Made by a program: the position numbers and the translations under genes
Notes under the pieces: generated by a model
Database searches by the model: none
Told to the model about the DNA's origin: nothing
The model's input: the letters and a program-made list of their open reading frames with translations, nothing else
Source of the DNA: an uncultured Faecalibacterium sp.
GTDB lineage: Bacteria; Bacillota; Clostridia; Oscillospirales; Ruminococcaceae
DNA: 16,344 nucleotides
Direction: 5' to 3'
Assembly (NCBI GenBank): GCA_900772565.1
Contig: CAAHET010000171.1
Location: 1-16,344, forward strand
Shown: piece after piece, positions 1-5,999 of the stretch
How positions within the stretch are numbered: position 1 is the stretch's first letter
How the letters are laid out: every line of letters starts with the position of its first letter

Positions 1-1045
1 CAACCTGGAGATCCAGGATAAGGAGTTCATCATCTTCGTCGGCCCCTCTGGCTGCGGCAAGTCCACCACCCTGCGTATGATCGCCGGTCTGGAGGAGATC
101 TCCAAGGGCGAGATGTACATCGGCGGCCGTCTGATCAACGACGTTCCCCCGAAGGATCGTGATATCGCCATGGTGTTCCAGAGCTATGCTCTGTACCCCC
201 ACATGACCGTTTACAAGAACATCGCTTTCGGTCTGGAGCTGCGCAAGACCCCGAAGGACGAGATCGACAAGCGCGTGCACGAGGCTGCTAAGATCCTGGA
301 GATCGAGCACCTGCTGGACCGTAAGCCCAAGGCTCTGTCCGGTGGTCAGCGTCAGCGTGTTGCTCTGGGCCGTGCAATGGTTCGTAACCCGGCAGTCTTC
401 CTGCTGGACGAGCCCCTGTCCAACCTGGATGCTAAGCTGCGTACCTCCATGCGCACCGAGATCATCAAGTTGCACAAGAAGCTGGCTACCACCTTCATCT
501 ACGTTACCCACGACCAGACCGAGGCTATGACCATGGGCGACCGTATCGTCGTTATGAAGGACGGCATCGTGCAGCAGGTCGATACCCCGCAGAACCTGTA
601 CGATATGCCCTGCAATATGTTCGTTGCAGGCTTCATCGGCAGCCCCCAGATGAACTTCCTGGACGGCACCCTGATCAAGAAGGGTGACCTGTACGGTGTT
701 GACCTGGGCGGCGACGTGATCCCCCTGCCCAAGGAGAAGACTGCCGACGGCAAGCTGGATTCCTACGTTGGCAAGAAGATCAAGATGGGCATCCGTCCTG
801 AGGATATCGATGACGAGCCCGAGTTTATGGCAAAGCACACCGACTGCCAGCTGGATGCTCAGGTCGATGTTTCCGAAATGATGGGCGCTGAGATCTACCT
901 GTATCTGGAGTACAAGGGCAACAAGATGACCGCTCGTGTTGCTCCCACCTCCAAGGCTCGCAACGGAGACACCGTCCGCGTTGCATTCGATCCCCATAAG
1001 GTGCACCTGTTCGACATCGAGACCGAGCAGACCATCCTGAACTAA
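1..1045 (+). CDS. Sugar ABC importer ATPase, MsmK/UgpC/MalK type (5' partial)
   Basis: The reading frame is open from base 2, so the gene begins outside the window; the first in-frame ATG (77) lies after the Walker A motif and is not the start. About 347 residues are visible, against about 365-370 for the family. In order: Walker A GPSGCGKSTT (visible residues 14-23), Q-loop FQSYALYPH, signature LSGGQRQRVALGRA, Walker B VFLLDEP, D-loop SNLDAKLR, H-loop VTHDQTEAMT, then a C-terminal regulatory OB/TOBE domain containing GIRPEDI. The protein is a cytoplasmic ATPase that drives binding-protein-dependent carbohydrate uptake. In Gram-positives one such subunit can serve several importers, which fits a monocistronic end with no permease gene downstream. 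Codons ending in T for Gly, Ala, Val and Arg are common, as in ppdK at the other end, suggesting high expression. The exact sugar cannot be read from the sequence. Confidence 0.93.
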   Translation, partial: NLEIQDKEFIIFVGPSGCGKSTTLRMIAGLEEISKGEMYIGGRLINDVPPKDRDIAMVFQSYALYPHMTVYKNIAFGLELRKTPKDEIDKRVHEAAKILEIEHLLDRKPKALSGGQRQRVALGRAMVRNPAVFLLDEPLSNLDAKLRTSMRTEIIKLHKKLATTFIYVTHDQTEAMTMGDRIVVMKDGIVQQVDTPQNLYDMPCNMFVAGFIGSPQMNFLDGTLIKKGDLYGVDLGGDVIPLPKEKTADGKLDSYVGKKIKMGIRPEDIDDEPEFMAKHTDCQLDAQVDVSEMMGAEIYLYLEYKGNKMTARVAPTSKARNGDTVRVAFDPHKVHLFDIETEQTILN

Positions 1046-1080
1046 GACTTAGCAAAGATCATTTTTGATCCTCCTATCAT

Positions 1081-1120
1081 ACGAAAGACCGCCGAAGGGA
1101 AACCTTCGGCGGTTTTTCGT
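1081..1120 (+). terminator. Strong intrinsic terminator after the sugar ABC ATPase
   Basis: Arms 1081-1098 and 1103-1120 form an 18-bp stem with a single G-T wobble around a GAAA tetraloop (1099-1102). The GC core CCGCCGAAGG / CCTTCGGCGG is followed by TTTTTCG. The A-rich 5' arm would also let it work on the opposite strand. It separates the ATPase from the marR promoter. Confidence 0.9.
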
Positions 1121-1161
1121 TTCGGTGCAGCCTGCTTGCCCCAAAACCTTGCACTGTCCTC

Positions 1162-1190
1162 TTGACAATCGGTGCGGGCACGATTAAAAT
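1162..1190 (+). promoter_or_regulatory. marR promoter
   Basis: A perfect -35 TTGACA (1162-1167), a 17-bp spacer and TAAAAT (1185-1190) make a near-consensus housekeeping sigma promoter. Transcription would start near 1197, giving a leader of about 50 nt. A reading frame can be drawn upstream from the TTG inside this -35 box, but that would be untranscribed from this promoter. Confidence 0.82.
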
Positions 1191-1208
1191 ATGTACTGTA
1201 TCAAACAG
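1191..1208 (+). promoter_or_regulatory. Putative MarR autoregulatory operator
   Basis: Directly after the -10 box, the sequence ATGTACTGTATCAAACAG contains GTATCAAACA (1198-1207). This matches 9 of 10 bases of GTACCAAACA at 2163-2172, in the same position relative to TAAAAT in the exporter promoter. An imperfect inverted repeat CTGT-N5-ACAG (1196-1208) lies within it. Placement over the start site suits repression. Binding by the downstream MarR protein is inferred. Confidence 0.5.
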
Positions 1209-1248
1209 TTTCACATCGAACAATCCGACCGAAACAGAGGAAACCATT

Positions 1249-1731
1249 ATGTGTACAGAGCACCCTATTGAAGCGCCCTGCAAGCTGGACCCGCCGTGGG
1301 AAGGGCCGCAGGTCATCCCCGCCCAGCTGCGCCGGGTGGACAACCTGATCTTCCGCAGACTGAACCAGTTTTCCCGCGCCAACGGGGTAGAGCAGACCAC
1401 CCCCATGCACGGGTGGATCATCGAGTATCTCTACCGCCACCGGGACGAGCCGGTGTTCCAGCGGGACATCGAGCGGGAGTTTTCCATCACCCGCTCCACC
1501 GTTACCAATATTTTGCAGCTGATGGAGCGCAAGGGATACATTCAGCGGCTGAGCGTGCCGCAGGACGCCCGGCTCAAGCAGCTGGTGCTGACCGAAGAGG
1601 GCATCCGTCTGCACGAAAAGACCCTGCTATCCTTCCGCCAGACCGATGACTATGTGACCGGTCTGCTGACCGAGGAGGAGAACGCAGAGCTGCTGCGGCT
1701 GCTGAACAAGCTGCGGGAGGCGTTGAAATAA
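1249..1731 (+). CDS. MarR-family transcriptional regulator
   Basis: The gene encodes a 160-residue winged-helix regulator. I chose ATG 1249 because AGAGGA (1236-1241) sits 7 nt upstream and a good promoter ends at 1190; an upstream TTG (1162) would lie inside the -35 box. The core shows the MarR pattern: helix-turn-helix region from about residue 66 (PVFQRDIEREFSITRSTVTN), recognition helix with RSTVTNILQLMERKGY, and the wing hallmark DARLKQLVLTEEG. Flanking helices for dimerisation are present at both ends. The only cysteines are C2 and C11, in a Pro-rich N-terminal tail. MarR proteins commonly repress adjacent drug-exporter genes and release DNA on binding small phenolic or lipophilic ligands or on oxidation. 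Here a heterodimeric exporter follows 468 bp downstream with a similar operator-like sequence, so local control is likely. The ligand is unknown. Confidence 0.92.
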   Translation: MCTEHPIEAPCKLDPPWEGPQVIPAQLRRVDNLIFRRLNQFSRANGVEQTTPMHGWIIEYLYRHRDEPVFQRDIEREFSITRSTVTNILQLMERKGYIQRLSVPQDARLKQLVLTEEGIRLHEKTLLSFRQTDDYVTGLLTEEENAELLRLLNKLREALK

Positions 1732-1742
1732 AGGGGAGCGAA

Positions 1743-1896
1743 CCCTCTCAGGCGCTCCCGCGCCAGCTCCCCCAAAGGGGGAGCCAAGCCGTTACGTTCG
1801 TTGCTAAAGTATTAGGCATAATGAGGAAGCTTTCGGCAGTGCTCTTGGCTCTCCCTTTGGGAGAGCTGTCAAAGCCGTAGGCTTTGACTGAGAGGG
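1743..1896. repeat. Composite palindromic intergenic repeat, copy 1 (AB)
   Basis: Two half-units face each other: A (1743-1785, CCCTCTCAG ... GGAGCC) and B (1847-1896, GGCTCTCCC ... CTGAGAGGG). Unit A contains stems 1751-1755/1760-1764 and 1766-1773/1777-1784. Unit B contains stems 1848-1855/1859-1866 and 1868-1876/1880-1888. The outer ends are inverted copies of CCCTCTCAG. The element lies entirely between genes. Similar units occur at 1911, 12524, 12578 and 13435. Confidence 0.8.
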
Positions 1897-1910
1897 CGCA
1901 TGCCGGGAGA

Positions 1911-2059
1911 AACTCCCCCAGTCTCGCTACGCTCGACAGCCCCCTCTAAGATGGGGCCTTTGGCATGATGGTACAGTTTCCGGCTAAAGCGCAAAGTTTG
2001 CGGGCGCGCCAGAGGCTCCCTCCCAGAGGGAGCTGTCGCCGTAGGCGACTGAGGGAGTT
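1911..2059. repeat. Composite palindromic intergenic repeat, copy 2 (CD)
   Basis: A 149-bp element with terminal inverted repeats AACTCCCCCAGTC (1911-1923) and GACTGAGGGAGTT (2047-2059), matching 12 of 13. Half-unit C runs 1913-1958 and half-unit D 2014-2057. D has the stems GCTCCCTC/GAGGGAGC and GTCGCC-gta-GGCGAC (2035-2049). The centre, from TTTGGCAT to CGCCAGAGG, clearly aligns with the centre of the element at 12578-12730, so the two are copies of one unit. No protein is encoded, and I could not see a clear target-site duplication. Confidence 0.85.
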
Positions 2060-2128
2060 CAGTCTTTCCGTCAAAGCGCCGAAAAAGAACTTGTTAAATT
2101 AGCAATTATGAACATTTTACGAAACATC

Positions 2129-2156
2129 TTGACATTTAAATTGTTTTGTATAAAAT
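2129..2156 (+). promoter_or_regulatory. Promoter of the ABC exporter operon
   Basis: TTGACA (2129-2134), a 16-bp spacer and TAAAAT (2151-2156) make a near-consensus promoter, with start near 2162 and a leader of about 38 nt. It has the same -35 and -10 hexamers as the marR promoter. The surrounding region is AT-rich, in contrast to the GC-rich repeats just upstream. Confidence 0.8.
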
Positions 2157-2173
2157 TGTTTCGTACCAAACAA
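2156..2173 (+). promoter_or_regulatory. 18-bp near-palindromic operator in the exporter promoter
   Basis: TTGTTTCGTACCAAACAA equals its own reverse complement at 16 of 18 positions and covers the predicted transcription start. A degenerate second copy, TTGTTTTGTATAAAATTG (2141-2158), lies 15 bp upstream over the -10 box. An inverted octamer ACGAAACA (2119-2126) sits just ahead of the -35 box. Length, symmetry and placement are typical of MarR-family sites. Repression by the regulator encoded at 1249-1731 is inferred. Confidence 0.62.
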
Positions 2174-2199
2174 ATAAATTCAAATAGGAGGGAACTCAG

Positions 2200-3951
2200 A
2201 TGATCAAAAAGCTTGTGTCACATCTGGGCGAGTATAAAGCCGCCTCGATCAAGACACCGCTCTTTGCTGCGCTGGAAGCCATTATGGATGTGCTGCTGCC
2301 CACCATCATGGCCTTTATCATCGACCAGGGCATTGAAAAGGGCGATATGAACGCCATCATCCGCTACGGCCTGCTTACCTTTCTGGTGGCAGCCATTGCG
2401 CTGGTGCTGGGTGTGCTGGCGGGCAAGTACGCCGCCGAGGCATCCACCGGCTTTGCCGGAAATCTGCGCGATGCCATGTATGAAAATATCCAGCATTACT
2501 CTTTTTCCAACATCGACAAATTCTCCACGGCAGGTCTTGTCACCCGCATGACCACCGACGTGACCAACGTGCAGAACGCTTTCCAGATGATTTTGCGCAT
2601 GTGCGTGCGCGCCCCGGTGCATCTGGTGTTTGCCATGTTCATGGCTGTGGTCATCGGCGGCCCGCTGTCGCTGGTGTTCGTGGTGGCGGTGGCTTTTCTG
2701 GTGGCGGTGCTGGCTGCCATCATGATCCCCACCTTCCGCATCTTTGACCGGGTGTTCAAGAACTACGATAACCTCAACGCCTCGGTGCAGGAGAATGTCT
2801 CTGCCATCCGTGTAGTCAAAAGCTTCGTGCGCGAGGGTTTTGAGAACGAAAAATACACCGCAGCCTGCGAGAGCCTGTATAAGCAGTTCGTCAACGCCGA
2901 AAGCCGCCTGAGCTTCAACAACCCCGCCATGCTGGTGGCAGTGTACGGCTGCAACATCGCGCTAAGCTGGTTCGGCGCAAAGTATGTGCTGCACGGTGCC
3001 ATTACCACCGGCCAGCTGAACGCTCTGTTCGGCTATATCATGAACATCCTCATGGCACTGATGATGCTGAGCATGGCCTTTGTCATGATCGCCATGTCCG
3101 CCGCTTCTGCCAAGCGTATCGTGGAGGTGCTGGACGAGCACACCGACCTGCCCCCGGCAAAGCAGCCGGTGCAGCAGGTGGCAGACGGCAGCATTCAGTT
3201 CGACCACGTTACCTTCAAGTATAAGCACGGCAGCGGTCAGCCGGTGCTGAACGATATCAGCTTTACCATCCAGCCCGGCGAGACGCTGGGCATCATCGGC
3301 GGCACCGGCAGTGCAAAATCCAGTCTGGTGCAGCTGATCCCCCGCCTGTACGATGCCGAGAGCGGCACCGTGCGCGTGGGCGGCGTGGATGTGCGGGACT
3401 ATAACCTTGACGTGCTGCGCCGCGAGGTCTCCATGGTGCTGCAGAAGAACGTGCTGTTCAGCGGTACCATTCTGGATAACCTGCGCTGGGGCGATGCCAA
3501 CGCCACCGAGGAAGAGTGTATCCGCATGGCAAAGCTGGCCTGCGCGGATGAATTCATCCAGCGCTTCCCGGATAAGTACAATACTTGGATCGAGCAGGGC
3601 GGCTCCAACGTGTCCGGCGGCCAGAAGCAGCGCCTGACCATCGCCCGCGCCCTGCTGCGCAAGCCCAAGGTGCTGATTCTTGACGACTCCACCAGCGCCG
3701 TGGATACCGCGACCGATGCCAAGATCCGCAAGGCCTTCCGGGAGGAGATCCCCGGTACGACCAAGATCATCATTGCACAGCGTATCTCCTCGGTGCAGGA
3801 TGCAGACCGCATTCTGGTGCTGGATAACGGCCAGATCAACGGTCTGGGCACCCACGCGGAGCTGCTGGCGACCAACGCCATCTATCAGGAGGTCTACAAC
3901 AGCCAGACGCAGGGCGGCGGCGATTTTGACAAGCAGGGAGGTGCGCAGTAA
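2200..3951 (+). CDS. Heterodimeric ABC exporter subunit with degenerate ATP site
   Basis: A 583-residue half-transporter. AGGAGGG (2186-2192) sits 7 nt before ATG 2200. The N-terminal half (about residues 15-305) is a six-helix type-1 exporter membrane domain with the ENVSAIRVVKSF coupling-helix region. The C-terminal half is the nucleotide-binding domain. Walker A is GGTGSAKSS (367-375, K373), with Ala where Gly is usual before the Lys. The signature is VSGGQKQR (S472). Walker B is ILDDS, with D496 in place of the catalytic Glu. The switch residue is Q527 in IIAQRISS, in place of His. These are the hallmarks of the inactive-site subunit in heterodimers such as TM287/TM288 and BmrC/BmrD. It overlaps the partner gene by one base (TAATG), so the two are made together. 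It probably exports drugs, lipids or another hydrophobic or peptide substrate; which one cannot be told. Confidence 0.93.
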   Translation: MIKKLVSHLGEYKAASIKTPLFAALEAIMDVLLPTIMAFIIDQGIEKGDMNAIIRYGLLTFLVAAIALVLGVLAGKYAAEASTGFAGNLRDAMYENIQHYSFSNIDKFSTAGLVTRMTTDVTNVQNAFQMILRMCVRAPVHLVFAMFMAVVIGGPLSLVFVVAVAFLVAVLAAIMIPTFRIFDRVFKNYDNLNASVQENVSAIRVVKSFVREGFENEKYTAACESLYKQFVNAESRLSFNNPAMLVAVYGCNIALSWFGAKYVLHGAITTGQLNALFGYIMNILMALMMLSMAFVMIAMSAASAKRIVEVLDEHTDLPPAKQPVQQVADGSIQFDHVTFKYKHGSGQPVLNDISFTIQPGETLGIIGGTGSAKSSLVQLIPRLYDAESGTVRVGGVDVRDYNLDVLRREVSMVLQKNVLFSGTILDNLRWGDANATEEECIRMAKLACADEFIQRFPDKYNTWIEQGGSNVSGGQKQRLTIARALLRKPKVLILDDSTSAVDTATDAKIRKAFREEIPGTTKIIIAQRISSVQDADRILVLDNGQINGLGTHAELLATNAIYQEVYNSQTQGGGDFDKQGGAQ

Positions 3952-5870
3952 TGGCAGTAAAAGAAGTACATGGCCCCGGCCCGCGGGGCGCACGGGGGCC
4001 GCGCCCCAAGGTGGAAAACCCGGGCAAGCTGCTGAAGCGCATCATGGATGAGGTGTTCCGCAACTATCTGCCCCACTGCATCCTTGTGCTGATCTGCATC
4101 GTGGTCAGCGCGCTGGCCAATGTGCAGGCCAGCCTGTTTTTGCAGACTTTGATGGACGATTACATCGTGCCCATGACCCGCCAGCAGGACCCCAGCTTTG
4201 CACCGCTGGCCGGTGCACTGGTGCGGATGGGCTGCATCTACCTTGTGGGCATTCTGGCCGCATGGGCCAACGCCCGCATCATGGTCAACGTAACGCAGGG
4301 CACGCTGCGCAATCTGCGCACCGAGCTGTTCACCCACATGGAAAGCCTGCCCATCCGGTATTTTGACACCCATCCCCACGGCGATATCATGTCCGTGTAC
4401 ACCAACGATGTGGATACCCTGCGCCAGATGCTCAGCCAGAGCATTCCGCAGCTGGTGTCCAGCGTCATCACCATCGTATCGGTGTTCTTCAGCATGTGTA
4501 TGCTCAGCTGGCAGCTGACCATCGTTACCATGCTCATGGTGGCGCTGATGCTGTTCTGCTCCAAGCAGATCGCAAAAAGCTCTTCCAAATACTTCATCCA
4601 GCAGCAGCGGGATCTGGGCAAGGTGAACGGCTACATCGAGGAGATGATGGAGGGCCAGAAGGTGGTCAAGGTGTTCACCCACGAGCAGCAGACCCTTGCC
4701 GGCTTCCGTGAGCTGAACGACCAGCTGAAGGAAAGCGCCAAGCAGGCCAACGCCTTCTCCAACATCATGATGCCGGTCAACGCCCAGCTGGGCAACATCA
4801 GCTATGCCATTTGCGCACTGGTCGGTGCAGCCATGGCCGTGGGCGGTGTTGGCGGCATGACCCTTGGCACTGTGGTGGCCTTCCTCAGCCTGAACAAGGG
4901 CTTCAATATGCCCATCAGTCAGGTTTCCATGCAGGCCAACAGCGTCATCATGGCGCTGGCCGGTGCAGAGCGTATCTTCAAGATGATGGACGAGCCCAGC
5001 GAGACCGACGAGGGCTATGTGACGCTGGTGAACGCCAAGTACGACCGCGACGACCAGCTGGTGGAGACTGCCGAGCGCACCGGCATCTGGGCGTGGAAGC
5101 ACCCCCACCACGACGGCACTACCACCTACCACAAGCTGGCGGGTGACATCACCTTTACGGACGTAGACTTCGGCTATGTGCCGGAAAAGACGGTGCTGCA
5201 CGACATCAACCTGTACGGCCGTCCGGGGCAGAAGATCGCCTTTGTCGGCTCTACCGGTGCGGGCAAGACCACCATCACCAACCTGATCAACCGCTTCTAC
5301 GATATTCAGGAGGGCAAGATCCGCTACGACGGCATTAACATCCACAAGATCAAAAAAGCCGACCTGCGCCGCTCGCTGGGCATCGTGCTGCAGGACACCC
5401 ACCTGTTCACCGGCACGGTGATGGAGAACATTCGCTACGGCCGGCTGGATGCCACCGATGAAGAGTGCATCGCCGCCGCCCGTCTGGCTAACGCCGATGG
5501 CTTTATCAAGCGCCTGCCGGAGGGCTACAACACTATGCTGACCGGCGATGGTGCCAACCTCTCGCAGGGTCAGCGCCAGCTGCTGGCCATTGCCCGCGCA
5601 GCTGTGGCAGACCCGCCGGTGCTGATCCTGGACGAGGCGACCTCCTCCATCGATACCCGCACCGAGGCGCTGGTGCAGCGCGGCATGGACGGCCTGATGT
5701 ACGGCCGCACCAGCTTTGTCATCGCGCACCGCCTGTCCACCGTCCGCAATGCAGACTGCATCGTGGTGCTGGAGCAGGGCCGCATCATCGAGCGCGGCAG
5801 CCACGACGAGCTGATCGCCAAAAAGGGCAAGTATTACCAGCTTTATACCGGTAATCTGGCCGAGAACTAA
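3951..5870 (+). CDS. Heterodimeric ABC exporter subunit with consensus ATP site
   Basis: A 639-residue partner of the preceding subunit. AGGGAGGTG (3935-3943) lies 7 nt before ATG 3951. It opens with a Gly/Pro/Arg-rich tail (GPGPRGARGPRP), then six membrane helices (roughly residues 40-330), then a linker insertion with WAWKHPHHDGTTTYH (around 384-398), then the ATPase domain. Walker A is GSTGAGKTT (433-441, K439), Walker B ILDEATSS (D561, E562) and the switch His is H593 in IAHRLST: a complete catalytic set. Its signature is altered to LSQGQ (537-541). In TM287/TM288-type dimers this altered signature faces the degenerate Walker motifs of the partner, while the partner's intact SGGQ faces this intact site. 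The sequence therefore predicts exactly one hydrolysing site per dimer. A strong hairpin follows the stop, ending the operon. Confidence 0.93.
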   Translation: MAVKEVHGPGPRGARGPRPKVENPGKLLKRIMDEVFRNYLPHCILVLICIVVSALANVQASLFLQTLMDDYIVPMTRQQDPSFAPLAGALVRMGCIYLVGILAAWANARIMVNVTQGTLRNLRTELFTHMESLPIRYFDTHPHGDIMSVYTNDVDTLRQMLSQSIPQLVSSVITIVSVFFSMCMLSWQLTIVTMLMVALMLFCSKQIAKSSSKYFIQQQRDLGKVNGYIEEMMEGQKVVKVFTHEQQTLAGFRELNDQLKESAKQANAFSNIMMPVNAQLGNISYAICALVGAAMAVGGVGGMTLGTVVAFLSLNKGFNMPISQVSMQANSVIMALAGAERIFKMMDEPSETDEGYVTLVNAKYDRDDQLVETAERTGIWAWKHPHHDGTTTYHKLAGDITFTDVDFGYVPEKTVLHDINLYGRPGQKIAFVGSTGAGKTTITNLINRFYDIQEGKIRYDGINIHKIKKADLRRSLGIVLQDTHLFTGTVMENIRYGRLDATDEECIAAARLANADGFIKRLPEGYNTMLTGDGANLSQGQRQLLAIARAAVADPPVLILDEATSSIDTRTEALVQRGMDGLMYGRTSFVIAHRLSTVRNADCIVVLEQGRIIERGSHDELIAKKGKYYQLYTGNLAEN

Positions 5871-5877
5871 GTGCTTT

Positions 5878-5933
5878 CGTAAGCCCGGAAAGTCCGCAGA
5901 CTTTCCGGGCTTACGCTATATAAAAATATTTTT
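5878..5933 (+). terminator. Terminator after the ABC exporter operon
   Basis: A perfect 17-bp stem, 5878-5894 with 5899-5915 (core AAGCCCGGAAAGTC), with loop CGCA, starts 8 nt after the stop codon. The T-run is not immediate: CTATATAAAAATATTTTT follows. Function as a terminator is likely but less canonical than the one at 1081. Confidence 0.75.
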
Positions 5934-5938
5934 CCGCG

Positions 5939-5967
5939 TATACAAACGCCCCGGGCTGTGCTAGAAT
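5939..5967 (+). promoter_or_regulatory. Promoter of the GH2 glycosidase gene
   Basis: TATACA (5939-5944, 4 of 6 matches to the -35 consensus), a 17-bp spacer and an extended -10 TGC-TAGAAT (5959-5967). The predicted start near 5974 excludes the upstream GTG at 5958 as start codon and supports ATG 6000. No clear catabolite-control site is visible. Confidence 0.6.
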
Positions 5968-5999
5968 GGAGCAAACGAGTAGAAAAGGCTGGTGAGTGT

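Noticed and set aside
77..79. ATG as start of the sugar ABC ATPase
   Set aside because: It lies after the Walker A motif, which is encoded in the same open frame from base 2; the gene is cut by the window edge.
1057..1070. GATCATTTTTGATC as a terminator
   Set aside because: A short AT-rich 5-bp hairpin with no T-run; the strong hairpin at 1081-1120 explains termination.
1743..2059. CRISPR array
   Set aside because: Repeats are inverted, variable in sequence and unevenly spaced, and no cas genes are present; they are palindromic intergenic elements.
2962..3993. Minus-strand open frame (343 codons) opposite exporter subunit 1
   Set aside because: Same reason: antisense shadow with biased composition and no motifs.
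3894..5804. Long open frame on the minus strand (636 codons) opposite exporter subunit 2
   Set aside because: The translation is His/Gln/Ala/Val-rich low-complexity sequence typical of the antisense of a GC-rich gene. The plus-strand frame has all ABC motifs, and no ribosome site supports the minus frame.
5958..5960. GTG as start of the GH2 gene
   Set aside because: It falls inside the extended -10 promoter element; ATG 6000 matches the family N-terminus.
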